Shown here one piece after another: positions 53,313 to 61,647 of a stretch of DNA of 64,000 bases. The stretch spans positions 283,998-347,997 of the forward strand of contig NZ_KB903359.1 in NCBI RefSeq assembly GCF_000379665.1. Reading direction: 5' to 3'. Within the stretch, counting starts at the first letter, position 1, and each line of letters opens with the position of its first letter. The position numbers and the translations under genes are program-made. The notes beneath the pieces were generated by a model, which did no database searches, had not been told where the DNA came from, and worked only from the letters and a program-made list of their open reading frames with translations. Source of the stretch: Butyricimonas synergistica DSM 23225 (GTDB taxonomy: Bacteria; Bacteroidota; Bacteroidia; Bacteroidales; Marinifilaceae).

Positions 53313-53990
53313 ATGATATTACATCTTTTTTACAAAGAATGGTTGAAGACACGATGGTTCTTGTTTTTTGTCGTGTTACTTGGTTTGGCGATTGTCACGT
53401 ATATCTTCCTGGACGTGGATAATAACGTGCGGATGAAGGGTTCGTTCAATTACCTGATGAACGTGTTCTATGGGATTCCCCAGGCGAATTATTATCATTC
53501 GCTGATTAAATACGTGCCGTTGCTGATGGGCGTGTGTGTTGGGCTGTCGCAGTACGTGCCGGAAGTGATTGACAAGCGGATCAAGCTAACCCTGCATTTG
53601 CCGATGCATAACACTGTGACGCTGTACATGATGCTTTGCTTCGGCTTTTTGATGCTGCTGGCTTCTTATGCGGTGGTGTTCGGGACTTTCTTTTATTTGA
53701 ATAACCTGTATTTCCCCTTCGAGGAGAGTTGGGCGGTGTTGACTTCTCTCATGCCTTGGCTGCTGGGTGGAGTTGCCGTTTATTTCATGATTGCAATGAT
53801 CTCTATGGAACCGAACCTGTTCTACCAGTTTCTGTACGGTATCGTGGCATTCTTTCTGGTAAAGCAGTTTTATATAGGAATGGAACATGCGGATACGCGC
53901 CATATCATTCCGGCATTGGCTATCATGGCGTTTGTGCCTTGTACGGCGCTTTTATACACATCATATCGGTTTATTAAAGGTGAGAGATAA
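53313..53990 (+). CDS. ABC transporter membrane subunit, module 1
   Basis: A 225-residue protein with six predicted membrane helices (about 14-32, 66-84, 104-127, 140-163, 168-186, 198-218). The opening LHLFYKEWLKTRWF is shared with its paralog in module 2. It probably forms the membrane channel for the preceding ATPase, like small ABC-2-type permeases. Substrate unknown. It is 2 bases from the DUF4857 gene. Confidence 0.8.
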   Translation: MILHLFYKEWLKTRWFLFFVVLLGLAIVTYIFLDVDNNVRMKGSFNYLMNVFYGIPQANYYHSLIKYVPLLMGVCVGLSQYVPEVIDKRIKLTLHLPMHNTVTLYMMLCFGFLMLLASYAVVFGTFFYLNNLYFPFEESWAVLTSLMPWLLGGVAVYFMIAMISMEPNLFYQFLYGIVAFFLVKQFYIGMEHADTRHIIPALAIMAFVPCTALLYTSYRFIKGER

Positions 53991-53992
53991 TT

Positions 53993-55222
53993 ATGACAGC
54001 AAAGGTAGTACGAATTATAATGGTATTGTTGACCGTGTATATCGGGTCGATCGTGATACCAGACTTTTACAGGACTTCTTTCAAACGGAACGTGAAGTAC
54101 GTGACCTTGAACTATAGCGAGGTGACAAAGCAATTCGTGATCTGGGGATTGAAAGAGGGTAAGTTGCTCGATACGTTGGGCAATGAATATACCCGCCAGG
54201 AGTACGAGCGGATGGTGCCTTTTTCCAGCATGGCGCAATTGATGAAGCGGGGAGAGTTCCCCGACACGGTAGACGGGGTGGCGGTGACGCCCCAGCTAGT
54301 GGCTGCGAATAGTTACCGCCATATCGTAAACCTGACGGAACGGGGACGCTATTATGCCATGACTCCGTTGGTACACGGGGGAACTGACCGGGTGGGGTAC
54401 ATCTACACGAATGACATGATGCGGGTGAACCGGAACGGGATTGAGTTCTACAACTGCGAGACGAATAGCGTCGATACGGAGAAGAGTGCCCTGTTTGACA
54501 AGGAATTGTGCGGGTTGGGGTATTGCCCTCCGGCGAAGAAGTTGTATGGGCAGTCCAGCACGGGACGGAGCCGGGACGACGGGTTGTTCTTTATCGACAG
54601 CAAAGACCAATTGTTCCAAGTGAAATACCGGGCATACAAGCCGGTGTGCCGGAAGATCGACTTGCCCGACGGGATCAAATTGCGCCGGGTAGAGTGTGAG
54701 CCGGATCACCCGGAGGTGGTGGCTTACCTTTTCGGCGACAACAATGGGGTGTACGTGTTGACGGTCGACGAGCGTATCTTGAAACTGGATTTGGATGTTT
54801 TTGACTACGATTCGTTCAAGACTTTCGACGTGATGGGAAATCTTTTCTATCACATGATTTCCATACAAAAGGACGGTTTCGAGAAGTTGTACATTTTCGA
54901 TCGCGATTACAAGCTGGTGGATAAATACGGCATTCATTCCGATGTGTACGAGAAGTCGGGAGCTGGGGTGGCGGAAGGATTCCTTTTCCCGTTCGTGACC
55001 ACCACTTTCTCTTACGTGAACGGTTATTATATCAGCACGGAGGGACAGCCGTTCGTGAAGTTTATCTGGCTGAACCTCGTGTTGGCGGGCGTGCTCCTGT
55101 GGATGAAACGCCGGAAGGGGCTGGACGTGAAGAACGTGTTTAACGTGATCGACGTGCTGCTCGTGGCTGCATTCGGGATTTTCGGCTTTGTAAGTGTGTT
55201 GATCTATCCGATTCGGAAATAA
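53993..55222 (+). CDS. DUF4857 membrane-anchored protein, module 1
   Basis: A 409-residue protein with one N-terminal helix (about 5-24), a soluble middle domain of about 310 residues rich in beta strands (SRDDGLFFIDSKDQLFQVKYR; ERILKLDLDVFDYDSFKTF) and two C-terminal helices (about 343-362 and 383-404). DUF4857 is my recollection for a family encoded next to this type of ABC pair. The domain pattern suggests an extracytoplasmic propeller-like sensor or receptor held by membrane helices. No function is known. Confidence 0.7.
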   Translation: MTAKVVRIIMVLLTVYIGSIVIPDFYRTSFKRNVKYVTLNYSEVTKQFVIWGLKEGKLLDTLGNEYTRQEYERMVPFSSMAQLMKRGEFPDTVDGVAVTPQLVAANSYRHIVNLTERGRYYAMTPLVHGGTDRVGYIYTNDMMRVNRNGIEFYNCETNSVDTEKSALFDKELCGLGYCPPAKKLYGQSSTGRSRDDGLFFIDSKDQLFQVKYRAYKPVCRKIDLPDGIKLRRVECEPDHPEVVAYLFGDNNGVYVLTVDERILKLDLDVFDYDSFKTFDVMGNLFYHMISIQKDGFEKLYIFDRDYKLVDKYGIHSDVYEKSGAGVAEGFLFPFVTTTFSYVNGYYISTEGQPFVKFIWLNLVLAGVLLWMKRRKGLDVKNVFNVIDVLLVAAFGIFGFVSVLIYPIRK

Positions 55223-55237
55223 TTAAAACAAAAACTC

Positions 55238-56128
55238 ATGGAAGAAAATATAATAGAATGTAAGAATCTGACTCACTATTACGGGAAACGGTTGATCTAC
55301 GAGAACCTGAATTTCTCCGTTAAGAAAGGTCATATCATGGGATTGCTGGGGAAGAATGGGTGCGGGAAGACAACCACGATTAATATCTTGAACGGTTTCC
55401 TGCAACCTCGCTCGGGGGAATGCCTGATCTACGGGGAGTCTACCCAAAATCTTAGCCCAGACACGAAACGGCGGTTGGGATATTTGATTGAGGGGCATAT
55501 CCAGTATTCGTTTATGAATATCTACCAGATCGAGAAGTTTTACTCGGGCTTCTATAAGAATTGGAACCGGGAGGCATATTTCGAGTTGATGAGCCGGATG
55601 AAGATATTGCCCTCGCAGAAAGTGTCGAGTATGTCGTGCGGGCAGCGGGCGCAGGTGGCGTTGGGGTTGATCTTGGCGCAAGACCCCGATTTGTTGATTC
55701 TCGATGACTTTTCTTTGGGACTAGACCCCGGTTACCGCCGCCTGTTCGTCGACCATATGCGGGAATATGCCAAGGCGGGGAACAAGACGGTGTTTCTGAC
55801 CTCCCATATCATTCAGGATATGGAACGGCTGATAGATGATGTGCTGATTATGGATTACAACCGGGTGTTGCTGCGGGGTTCGGCTTCCGAGTTCATGGAG
55901 AAGTTCCACCAGTTCACGTTTGATCTCGAACGGGATGACATCAACCTGAAGGACGAGGCGTTGACCGTGGAGGCTGACCGGATAAAGAATCATTACGAGC
56001 TTTATACTTACGCCTCGGCGGAGGAAGTGCAGGCGACACTGGCGGCGAAAGGACTCGCGTTTTCCGAATTCAAACAAGTAAAGATGACGCTGGAAGACGC
56101 GTTTATAGGTTTAACGGGTAAATATTAA
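55238..56128 (+). CDS. ABC transporter ATP-binding protein, module 2
   Basis: A 296-residue ATPase, nearly identical to that of module 1: same Walker A (GKNGCGKT), SCGQ signature and LLILDDFSLGLD Walker B with Asp in place of Glu. Differences cluster after residue 216, in the accessory domain that probably contacts the membrane subunit. DNA alignment by eye shows many silent changes but also long identical patches (for example around 55489-55555 against 52669-52735), as expected from an old duplication with local gene conversion. Confidence 0.93.
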   Translation: MEENIIECKNLTHYYGKRLIYENLNFSVKKGHIMGLLGKNGCGKTTTINILNGFLQPRSGECLIYGESTQNLSPDTKRRLGYLIEGHIQYSFMNIYQIEKFYSGFYKNWNREAYFELMSRMKILPSQKVSSMSCGQRAQVALGLILAQDPDLLILDDFSLGLDPGYRRLFVDHMREYAKAGNKTVFLTSHIIQDMERLIDDVLIMDYNRVLLRGSASEFMEKFHQFTFDLERDDINLKDEALTVEADRIKNHYELYTYASAEEVQATLAAKGLAFSEFKQVKMTLEDAFIGLTGKY

Positions 56129-56132
56129 GATT

Positions 56133-56798
56133 ATGACATTACATCTTTTTTATAAAGAATGGTTGAAAACGAAATGGTTCGTGCTGGCGTCCCTTGTGTT
56201 GGGGATCGGTACAATCCTGTATGCTTTCATCGGTTTGAATAGTAATATTATCAATGCGGAAGGCGGTTCGCAATATGTGTTTGAATGGTTTACCCGGGGA
56301 GGCAGACCGCACTACGGTATATTCCAGAATATCCCGTTTATCATTGCCTTGTTGATCGGGGTATCCCAGTATTTGCCGGAGGTGTTGCAGAAACGGATTA
56401 AGTTGACTCTTCACTTGCCGCTGAACGAGATCGTGATGCTCTACACGATGGTGTTGTACGGTTTTCTGGTCATCCTCGGACTGGTGGTCATTTTTATGGT
56501 GGTCTTCTTCCTGATCGACCTTTACTTCTTCCCGGGAGAGATGCACTTGATGGCGATCAAGGCTTTTATACCGTGGATACTGGGCGGTTTTGCCACTTAC
56601 TTTTTCGTGGCGATGATCGCCATGGAACCCGGTTGGAAATTCCGTTTCCTGTATGCTATCGTCGTGTATTATTTATTGGATATATTCTTGTTGGGCGGCG
56701 ATATGTCTGATCTGTACCTCTTGCTGGTTGTGATTCTGGTTATTGCGAGCCTTGGAATGATCTATACTGCAAACCGTTTTAAAATAGGAGAGAATTGA
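56133..56798 (+). CDS. ABC transporter membrane subunit, module 2
   Basis: A 221-residue protein with six predicted helices and the shared start LHLFYKEWLKTKWF. It matches the module 1 permease in layout (VSQYLPEVLQKRIKLTLHLP; FATYFFVAMIAMEP), but has diverged far more than the ATPases. Both ends are tight: 4 bases from the ATPase and 2 bases before the next start. Substrate unknown. Confidence 0.8.
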   Translation: MTLHLFYKEWLKTKWFVLASLVLGIGTILYAFIGLNSNIINAEGGSQYVFEWFTRGGRPHYGIFQNIPFIIALLIGVSQYLPEVLQKRIKLTLHLPLNEIVMLYTMVLYGFLVILGLVVIFMVVFFLIDLYFFPGEMHLMAIKAFIPWILGGFATYFFVAMIAMEPGWKFRFLYAIVVYYLLDIFLLGGDMSDLYLLLVVILVIASLGMIYTANRFKIGEN

Positions 56799-56800
56799 GT

Positions 56801-58054
56801 ATGATACCTAAGATTATAAGATTGGCTCTGGTCATGTTAGCCGTGTTGGTCATGGCTCTTGAGTTACCGAAGATATACAAGAAGACTTTTGAACAACGGG
56901 AGAGGCGTGAGCAACTGGTGTTTAGCGAGATACTAAACGATTTCGTGACCCTGAAATACGAGTACGACACGGTGCAGCTGCGCCAGGTTCAGGTCGGGTA
57001 CGACCGGGTAGGCAACGTGTACCGCGCCGAGGCGCTGATGGATATTTTCCCGATGCGGAATTGCCGTCAGTTGATGTACGAGAACCGTTTCCCCGACACG
57101 CTCCGGGGGCAGCACGTCACCCTGCAAATGATACAGGAGGCGGCACGTTTCCCCCTGTTCCTCGGGACGGGACCCGGCAGGAAAACGTTGTTGTGGATGT
57201 TCGAGTCGCATACCGACCTCGTGAAGATGGAACTTCCGCGGGATATGTTCCGGCTGACGGAGAACGGGATCGAGTTTATCGAAACAACCACCAATCGGGT
57301 GAAAGGCGTGAACCGGGAAAAGAGCGACCGTTTCACGAGTGCCATGACAAAGGAGGGGGTGCTTTTCCCGGTAAAGAATATTTACGGGATGCCCTCTACC
57401 TCGAAGTCCAAGGACGACGGGTATTTCCTGATAGACAGCAAGGACAAGTTCTATCATTTGAAAATGGTGGATGGGGAACCGGTATGTCATAATATTCCCC
57501 TGCCTGCGGGCATGAAAGTGGACGGGATGAACTGTCTCGTGGACACCATGAACTACGGGTACGTGTACGACCAGGATTTGAATATCTACCTGCTGCGGAT
57601 AAAGGATTATAGCTTCTTCCAGCTCCCGATATACGATTACAAGGAATACGGCAGTCTGCTCACCATGAGCGAGGATCTCTTTTTCTACACGTATCAATTG
57701 TACGGGATAGACCGGGCGAAGATATACGTCATGGACAAGGAACACAACCTGTTGGCTTCGGAGACGCTGGTGTACCCGCTGTACGAGAATTCCAAGGAAG
57801 GGCAGCGGGAGAATTACCTTTTCCCCTTTAAAGCCCGCTTTACCCGTAGTGCGCCGAAAGAGTTGAAGGTCGAGGCTTACGACGTGCATCGGTTCATTTA
57901 CCTGAATATCGCTTTGGTCGTCTGCCTCCTGCTGGTTAAGTTGTACTACCGGCGGAGTTTCTGGAACGTGTTCAATTACTTGGATCTGGCGGTGGTACTC
58001 GTGTGTGGTATTTACGGCTTCTTGGCTGTTTTGATATTCCCGAATAGAAAATAG
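56801..58054 (+). CDS. DUF4857 membrane-anchored protein, module 2
   Basis: A 417-residue paralog of the module 1 DUF4857 protein: N-terminal helix, extracytoplasmic middle domain with KSKDDGYFLIDSKDKFYHLK, and two C-terminal helices (about 353-371 and 391-413). Sequence identity with the module 1 protein is low outside the SKDDG-FxIDSKD region, so the two may recognise different ligands. ATG 56801 is used; the in-frame TTG at 56795 would overlap the permease stop. Confidence 0.7.
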   Translation: MIPKIIRLALVMLAVLVMALELPKIYKKTFEQRERREQLVFSEILNDFVTLKYEYDTVQLRQVQVGYDRVGNVYRAEALMDIFPMRNCRQLMYENRFPDTLRGQHVTLQMIQEAARFPLFLGTGPGRKTLLWMFESHTDLVKMELPRDMFRLTENGIEFIETTTNRVKGVNREKSDRFTSAMTKEGVLFPVKNIYGMPSTSKSKDDGYFLIDSKDKFYHLKMVDGEPVCHNIPLPAGMKVDGMNCLVDTMNYGYVYDQDLNIYLLRIKDYSFFQLPIYDYKEYGSLLTMSEDLFFYTYQLYGIDRAKIYVMDKEHNLLASETLVYPLYENSKEGQRENYLFPFKARFTRSAPKELKVEAYDVHRFIYLNIALVVCLLLVKLYYRRSFWNVFNYLDLAVVLVCGIYGFLAVLIFPNRK

Positions 58055-58060
58055 AACAGG

Positions 58061-58708
58061 ATGATGAAAAGAGTATTATGGATCATGTGGTTACTGGCTT
58101 TGTCAGTAACCCTTTCCGCGCAGAAACCTTTTGACTTGAAGACGGGGGATATCCTCTTCCAGACCAACAAAGCCCAAACCTCGTTCGTAAAGGCTATCGA
58201 GAATGTGACGGCAAGCCTCGATGATCTGAACTTCTCGCACGTGGGGGTGGTTGTCGTTGAGGATGGGGAGGTCTTCGTCCTGGAGGCAACGATGCCGGTG
58301 GTGTGCAAAACTCCGTTGGAGAAGTATTTCAAGCAATCCAAGCAAGTGGATGGCAACCCGTTGGTGGTGGTCGGGAGGTTGAAACGTCGTTTTTGGAAGT
58401 CGATACCCCAGGCGATCGACACGATGAAGTCCCTCTTGGGAAAGCCGTATGATTATGTTTTTTTGCCGGATAACGATAAATATTATTGTAGCGAGATTAT
58501 TTACCTGGCGTTTCTCCGGCGGAACGGGAAGCCGATCTTTAAGGAATCACCGATGTCTTTCAAGGATAAAACGACTGGGGAAACCAGTCCGTTGTGGATA
58601 AAACATTTCGAGCGCCACAAGACACCGATTCCTGAGGGTGTACCCGGAACAAGCCCGGGTGAGATGTCCCGCTCCAAGGCGCTTAAGATCGTACATCGCT
58701 TCTTTTGA
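58061..58708 (+). CDS. YiiX/YebB-like cysteine hydrolase (NlpC/P60 superfamily)
   Basis: A 215-residue secreted protein with signal peptide (about 1-20). The circularly permuted papain-like fold shows as LKTGDILFQT (27-36), His60 in NFSHVGVVV and the nucleophile Cys143 in YYCSEIIYLAF. Family members act on peptidoglycan peptides or lipids at the envelope. It starts 6 bases after the module 2 DUF4857 stop and so appears to be part of the same operon. This suggests that the tandem ABC modules concern the cell envelope, which is inference. Confidence 0.85.
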   Translation: MMKRVLWIMWLLALSVTLSAQKPFDLKTGDILFQTNKAQTSFVKAIENVTASLDDLNFSHVGVVVVEDGEVFVLEATMPVVCKTPLEKYFKQSKQVDGNPLVVVGRLKRRFWKSIPQAIDTMKSLLGKPYDYVFLPDNDKYYCSEIIYLAFLRRNGKPIFKESPMSFKDKTTGETSPLWIKHFERHKTPIPEGVPGTSPGEMSRSKALKIVHRFF

Positions 58709-58862
58709 TTCCGGGTAGCCGGAGGAAAAGTTTGTTGGGAATATTTTGATGATATTGGTACCGTGATCGAGATGAAATTTTTGTATTTTCAATGGTTAAT
58801 ATATTGATTGTTAGTGTAAAAAATTATTTTAGTGTTGCGGTACACAATATCATTAAACTATG

Positions 58863-58870
58863 TATGTTTG
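58863..58870 (+). promoter_or_regulatory. Candidate -7 box (TATGTTTG) of the GNAT gene
   Basis: TATGTTTG fits TAnnTTTG and lies 63 bases before the start codon at 58934. The -33 region is not convincing. Confidence 0.4.
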
Positions 58871-58933
58871 TGTAGTTTTAATACACGAAAACAAACAATG
58901 ATTAAGGAGAGATTCTGAGCGAATCTTACAGTT

Positions 58934-59545
58934 ATGAAAACAAGTATAAGCGATTTACCCCGATCGGAGAGTCAGGGAAATGAGTTCTTAATGTTACGGG
59001 AGAAAGTGCGTGGAGTGAGGATTGAAGGGGACGGGTTCGTGGTGCGCGAATGGCGTTTTTCGGATTGTGATTCATTAGCCGAGAATGCCAACAACGAAAA
59101 GATCTGGAATAACGTGATGGATCACTTTCCACATCCGTACACGAAACAAGATGCTTTTGATTATATCAGTATGGTGCACGTCTTACCAACCCCGCCGACA
59201 CGTTTCGCCATAGAGGTGGACGGAAAAGCGGTGGGAAGCATTGGGTTCGGCTCCGAGGGCGATATTGAACGTGTAACCGCCGAGATCGGTTATTGGCTGG
59301 GCGAGCCTTATTGGGGACGGGGTATCATGCACAAGGTAGTGGCAGCCGTTACCCGATACGCTTTCGAGACATTCGGTTACCAGAAACTGTACGCTCTCGT
59401 CTTTGACTACAACCCCGGTTCTATGCGGGTTCTGGAAAAAGCAGGCTACCAACTAGAAGCCGTTTTGCACAAAGCCGCTGTTAAAAACGGCAAAGTGATC
59501 GATTTTTACTATTACAGCATGATGAAAGAGGAGTCGAGATGCTAG
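58934..59545 (+). CDS. GNAT family N-acetyltransferase (RimJ/RimL-like)
   Basis: A 203-residue acetyltransferase. The acetyl-CoA loop is EPYWGRGIMHKV (about 129-140), preceded by AEIGYWLG and followed by ALVFDYNPGSMRVLEKAGYQ, all typical of RimJ/RimL-like enzymes that acetylate ribosomal or small-molecule amines. The first 30 residues are not part of the fold; an alternative start is Met19 at 58988. Substrate unknown. Confidence 0.88.
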   Translation: MKTSISDLPRSESQGNEFLMLREKVRGVRIEGDGFVVREWRFSDCDSLAENANNEKIWNNVMDHFPHPYTKQDAFDYISMVHVLPTPPTRFAIEVDGKAVGSIGFGSEGDIERVTAEIGYWLGEPYWGRGIMHKVVAAVTRYAFETFGYQKLYALVFDYNPGSMRVLEKAGYQLEAVLHKAAVKNGKVIDFYYYSMMKEESRC

Positions 59546-59655
59546 TTTTTTGAGACGGGGAATGCCTTTTTGACTTGTCAATTGGGAAAAAGTAAATTAA
59601 ATATGATGTGTTATTGTAATATATTTATTTAATTTGTGGAATTAACATGGCATGA

Positions 59656-60228
59656 ATGAAAAGGGCGGAAGAAATATTAGCAGCGTTGAAAAACAGAGAA
59701 GAAAATGCGTTTAAGATTTTTTTCTTGGAGTATCATGACGTGTTGGTTTTGTATGCCACGAATATTCTTAAGGATGTGGATGCGGCGGAGGATGTCGTGC
59801 AGAATTGTTTCATGAATGTTTGGGAAAACACTCTTTACGAGAATCTTGTCGATGGTTTGGATAAGTACATGTTTCGTTTAGTCAAGAATGTTGCGTTGAA
59901 CGATTTGCGGAACAGTAAACGTCGGGAAGCCCGCCATGGAGAAGTTATGGCAGAAATGCCCGTGTCGGAGATAATGTATGAAGATGAGCAGGAGGAGATT
60001 GAACTCCTTTATTCCGTGATAAACGAGCTTCCCCCGGAACGCCGCCGTGTTTTTATGATGATATGTGCAGAGGGGAAAAAGTACCAGGAAGTTGCCGATC
60101 AATTGCAAATCAGTATCAATACCGTCCGTACCCAATTGACTCGTTCCTTGAAATTTTTACGGGAGAAACTGGAAAAGCAAATGTTTACGGTATTGCTGTT
60201 TTTATATAAAAGATTGAAATCGAAATAA
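59656..60228 (+). CDS. ECF sigma-70 factor, locus 3
   Basis: A 190-residue ECF sigma factor. Region 2 has DAAEDVVQNCFMNVWENTL (about 43-61), and region 4 reads LPPERRRVFMMICAEGKKYQ followed by EVADQLQISINTVRTQLT. It should control the SusC gene starting at 61648 through the FecR protein encoded in between, 125 bases downstream. No -7 box of the common type was found directly upstream. Confidence 0.93.
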   Translation: MKRAEEILAALKNREENAFKIFFLEYHDVLVLYATNILKDVDAAEDVVQNCFMNVWENTLYENLVDGLDKYMFRLVKNVALNDLRNSKRREARHGEVMAEMPVSEIMYEDEQEEIELLYSVINELPPERRRVFMMICAEGKKYQEVADQLQISINTVRTQLTRSLKFLREKLEKQMFTVLLFLYKRLKSK

Positions 60229-60352
60229 TTATAGTGCGTTTTGCACGAATTCGCGATGACGGTATTGTTGTCGTGAATTTTTTTTGCAAAAAAATGAAGA
60301 TTCCTGTCACATGATTCGGGGGGTGGCGGTGTTATAGGGTAAAACAAGGATT

Positions 60353-61543
60353 ATGGAAGATGAAATTTTGAGAATTATAGCGGCAGAGTTAGTGGGAGAG
60401 CCGGTGGCGGAGGAGGAGCGTGTGCGTGTGAACAGGTGGCGAGGAGTGAGTCGTGAGAATGAGAAGATGTACAGGATGGTGACGGGAGAGTTGGGCGAAG
60501 TCGTGAGGCTGGTGAGGCTGAAGGGAGGGTTGGATAGTGAGAAGGCTTACGAGAGGTTGGAGGGAGAGATGCAGAAGACGATGATAAAGTTGAAGAAAAA
60601 GGAGAAAGTGCGGCGGATGAGTTGGTGGAGATATGGAGCGAGCGTGGCAGGGGTGTTGTTGATGCTGGGTGTAGGAGTAATGGTATGGATGAAGCCGGAA
60701 GAGGGGAAATTGCGGGTGACCGGGGAACGGGTGGAACCGGGAAGCGGGCAAGTGGTGTTGACGCTGGGTGGTGGAGAGGTTGTGCTGTTGAAACGGGACA
60801 CGAGTGAGTTGATTCTGGCGGACACGGCATTGCGGATCACGAATGAGCGGAATACGCTGGTGTACTCGGGAATCGAAAGCAAGGAGGCGTCGGGAGAAAT
60901 GATATACAACACGTTGACAGTTCCCGCGAACGGGGAATATCAGCTTGTTTTGTCGGATGGGACAAAAGTGTTTTTAAATTCCGGCTCCGAAATTCGTTAC
61001 CCGGAGGCGTTCGGTGAAGGCAGGAGAGAGGTCTTCCTGAAAGGGGAAGCGTGGTTCGAGGTGGCAAAAGATAGCGAACGGGAGTTTTGGGTACGCACGG
61101 GTATGATGGATGTGAAAGTGTTGGGAACTTCTTTTAACGTGAATGCTTACGAGAAATTGGGAAAGGTGGCGATGACTCTTGTTGAGGGAAGTGTGGAGGT
61201 GGCGTGTGTTGGGAAGAGTTTCCGGATCGTGCCGGGAGAACAGTTCGTGTATGACAAAAATAGTCGTGAGGCAGACGTGAGGATGGTGGACACTGAACAG
61301 TACACTTCATGGAAAGACGGGTATTACAAATTCCGGCAGACGACACTGGAGGAAATCATGACGACACTTTCGATATGGTACGAGGTGAACGTGTTCTACC
61401 AGAACGAGAGTGCGAAACAGGTTGAGTTCACGGGAAAGGTGAAACGGTACGAGGATATTCGTGTGTTGCTGGATAAATTCGAGCAAACGGAAAATGTGAC
61501 ATTTGATATAAAAGGGAATAATGTTTTTATTAAAGTAAGATAA
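60353..61543 (+). CDS. FecR-family anti-sigma factor, locus 3
   Basis: A 396-residue protein with one membrane helix (about 88-108, GASVAGVLLMLGVGVMVWM), the FecR domain (EYQLVLSDGTKVFLNSGSEI; GEAWFEVAKDSEREFWV; VLGTSFNVNAYEKL) and DUF4974 (LEEIMTTLSIWYEVNVFYQN). The 5' third is very rich in G and A with Gly, Glu and Arg codons. Its role is as in loci 1 and 2. A strong hairpin separates it from the SusC gene. Confidence 0.92.
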   Translation: MEDEILRIIAAELVGEPVAEEERVRVNRWRGVSRENEKMYRMVTGELGEVVRLVRLKGGLDSEKAYERLEGEMQKTMIKLKKKEKVRRMSWWRYGASVAGVLLMLGVGVMVWMKPEEGKLRVTGERVEPGSGQVVLTLGGGEVVLLKRDTSELILADTALRITNERNTLVYSGIESKEASGEMIYNTLTVPANGEYQLVLSDGTKVFLNSGSEIRYPEAFGEGRREVFLKGEAWFEVAKDSEREFWVRTGMMDVKVLGTSFNVNAYEKLGKVAMTLVEGSVEVACVGKSFRIVPGEQFVYDKNSREADVRMVDTEQYTSWKDGYYKFRQTTLEEIMTTLSIWYEVNVFYQNESAKQVEFTGKVKRYEDIRVLLDKFEQTENVTFDIKGNNVFIKVR

Positions 61544-61576
61544 AAAAGCTGTTCGCATGGACATTGAACAGCTTTT
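61544..61576 (+). terminator. Hairpin between FecR and SusC of locus 3
   Basis: Arms AAAAGCTGTTC (61544-61554) and GAACAGCTTTT (61566-61576) form an 11-bp perfect stem with an 11-base loop, immediately after the FecR stop. It should end the sigma/FecR transcript, leaving the SusC gene to an ECF-dependent promoter between 61577 and 61647. Confidence 0.75.
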
Positions 61577-61647
61577 AGTTTAAGCATGTGGGTCGGAGTG
61601 TGGTAATTTTGACCGACATGCCAAGTAAAATTCTAAAGTATAAAGGT

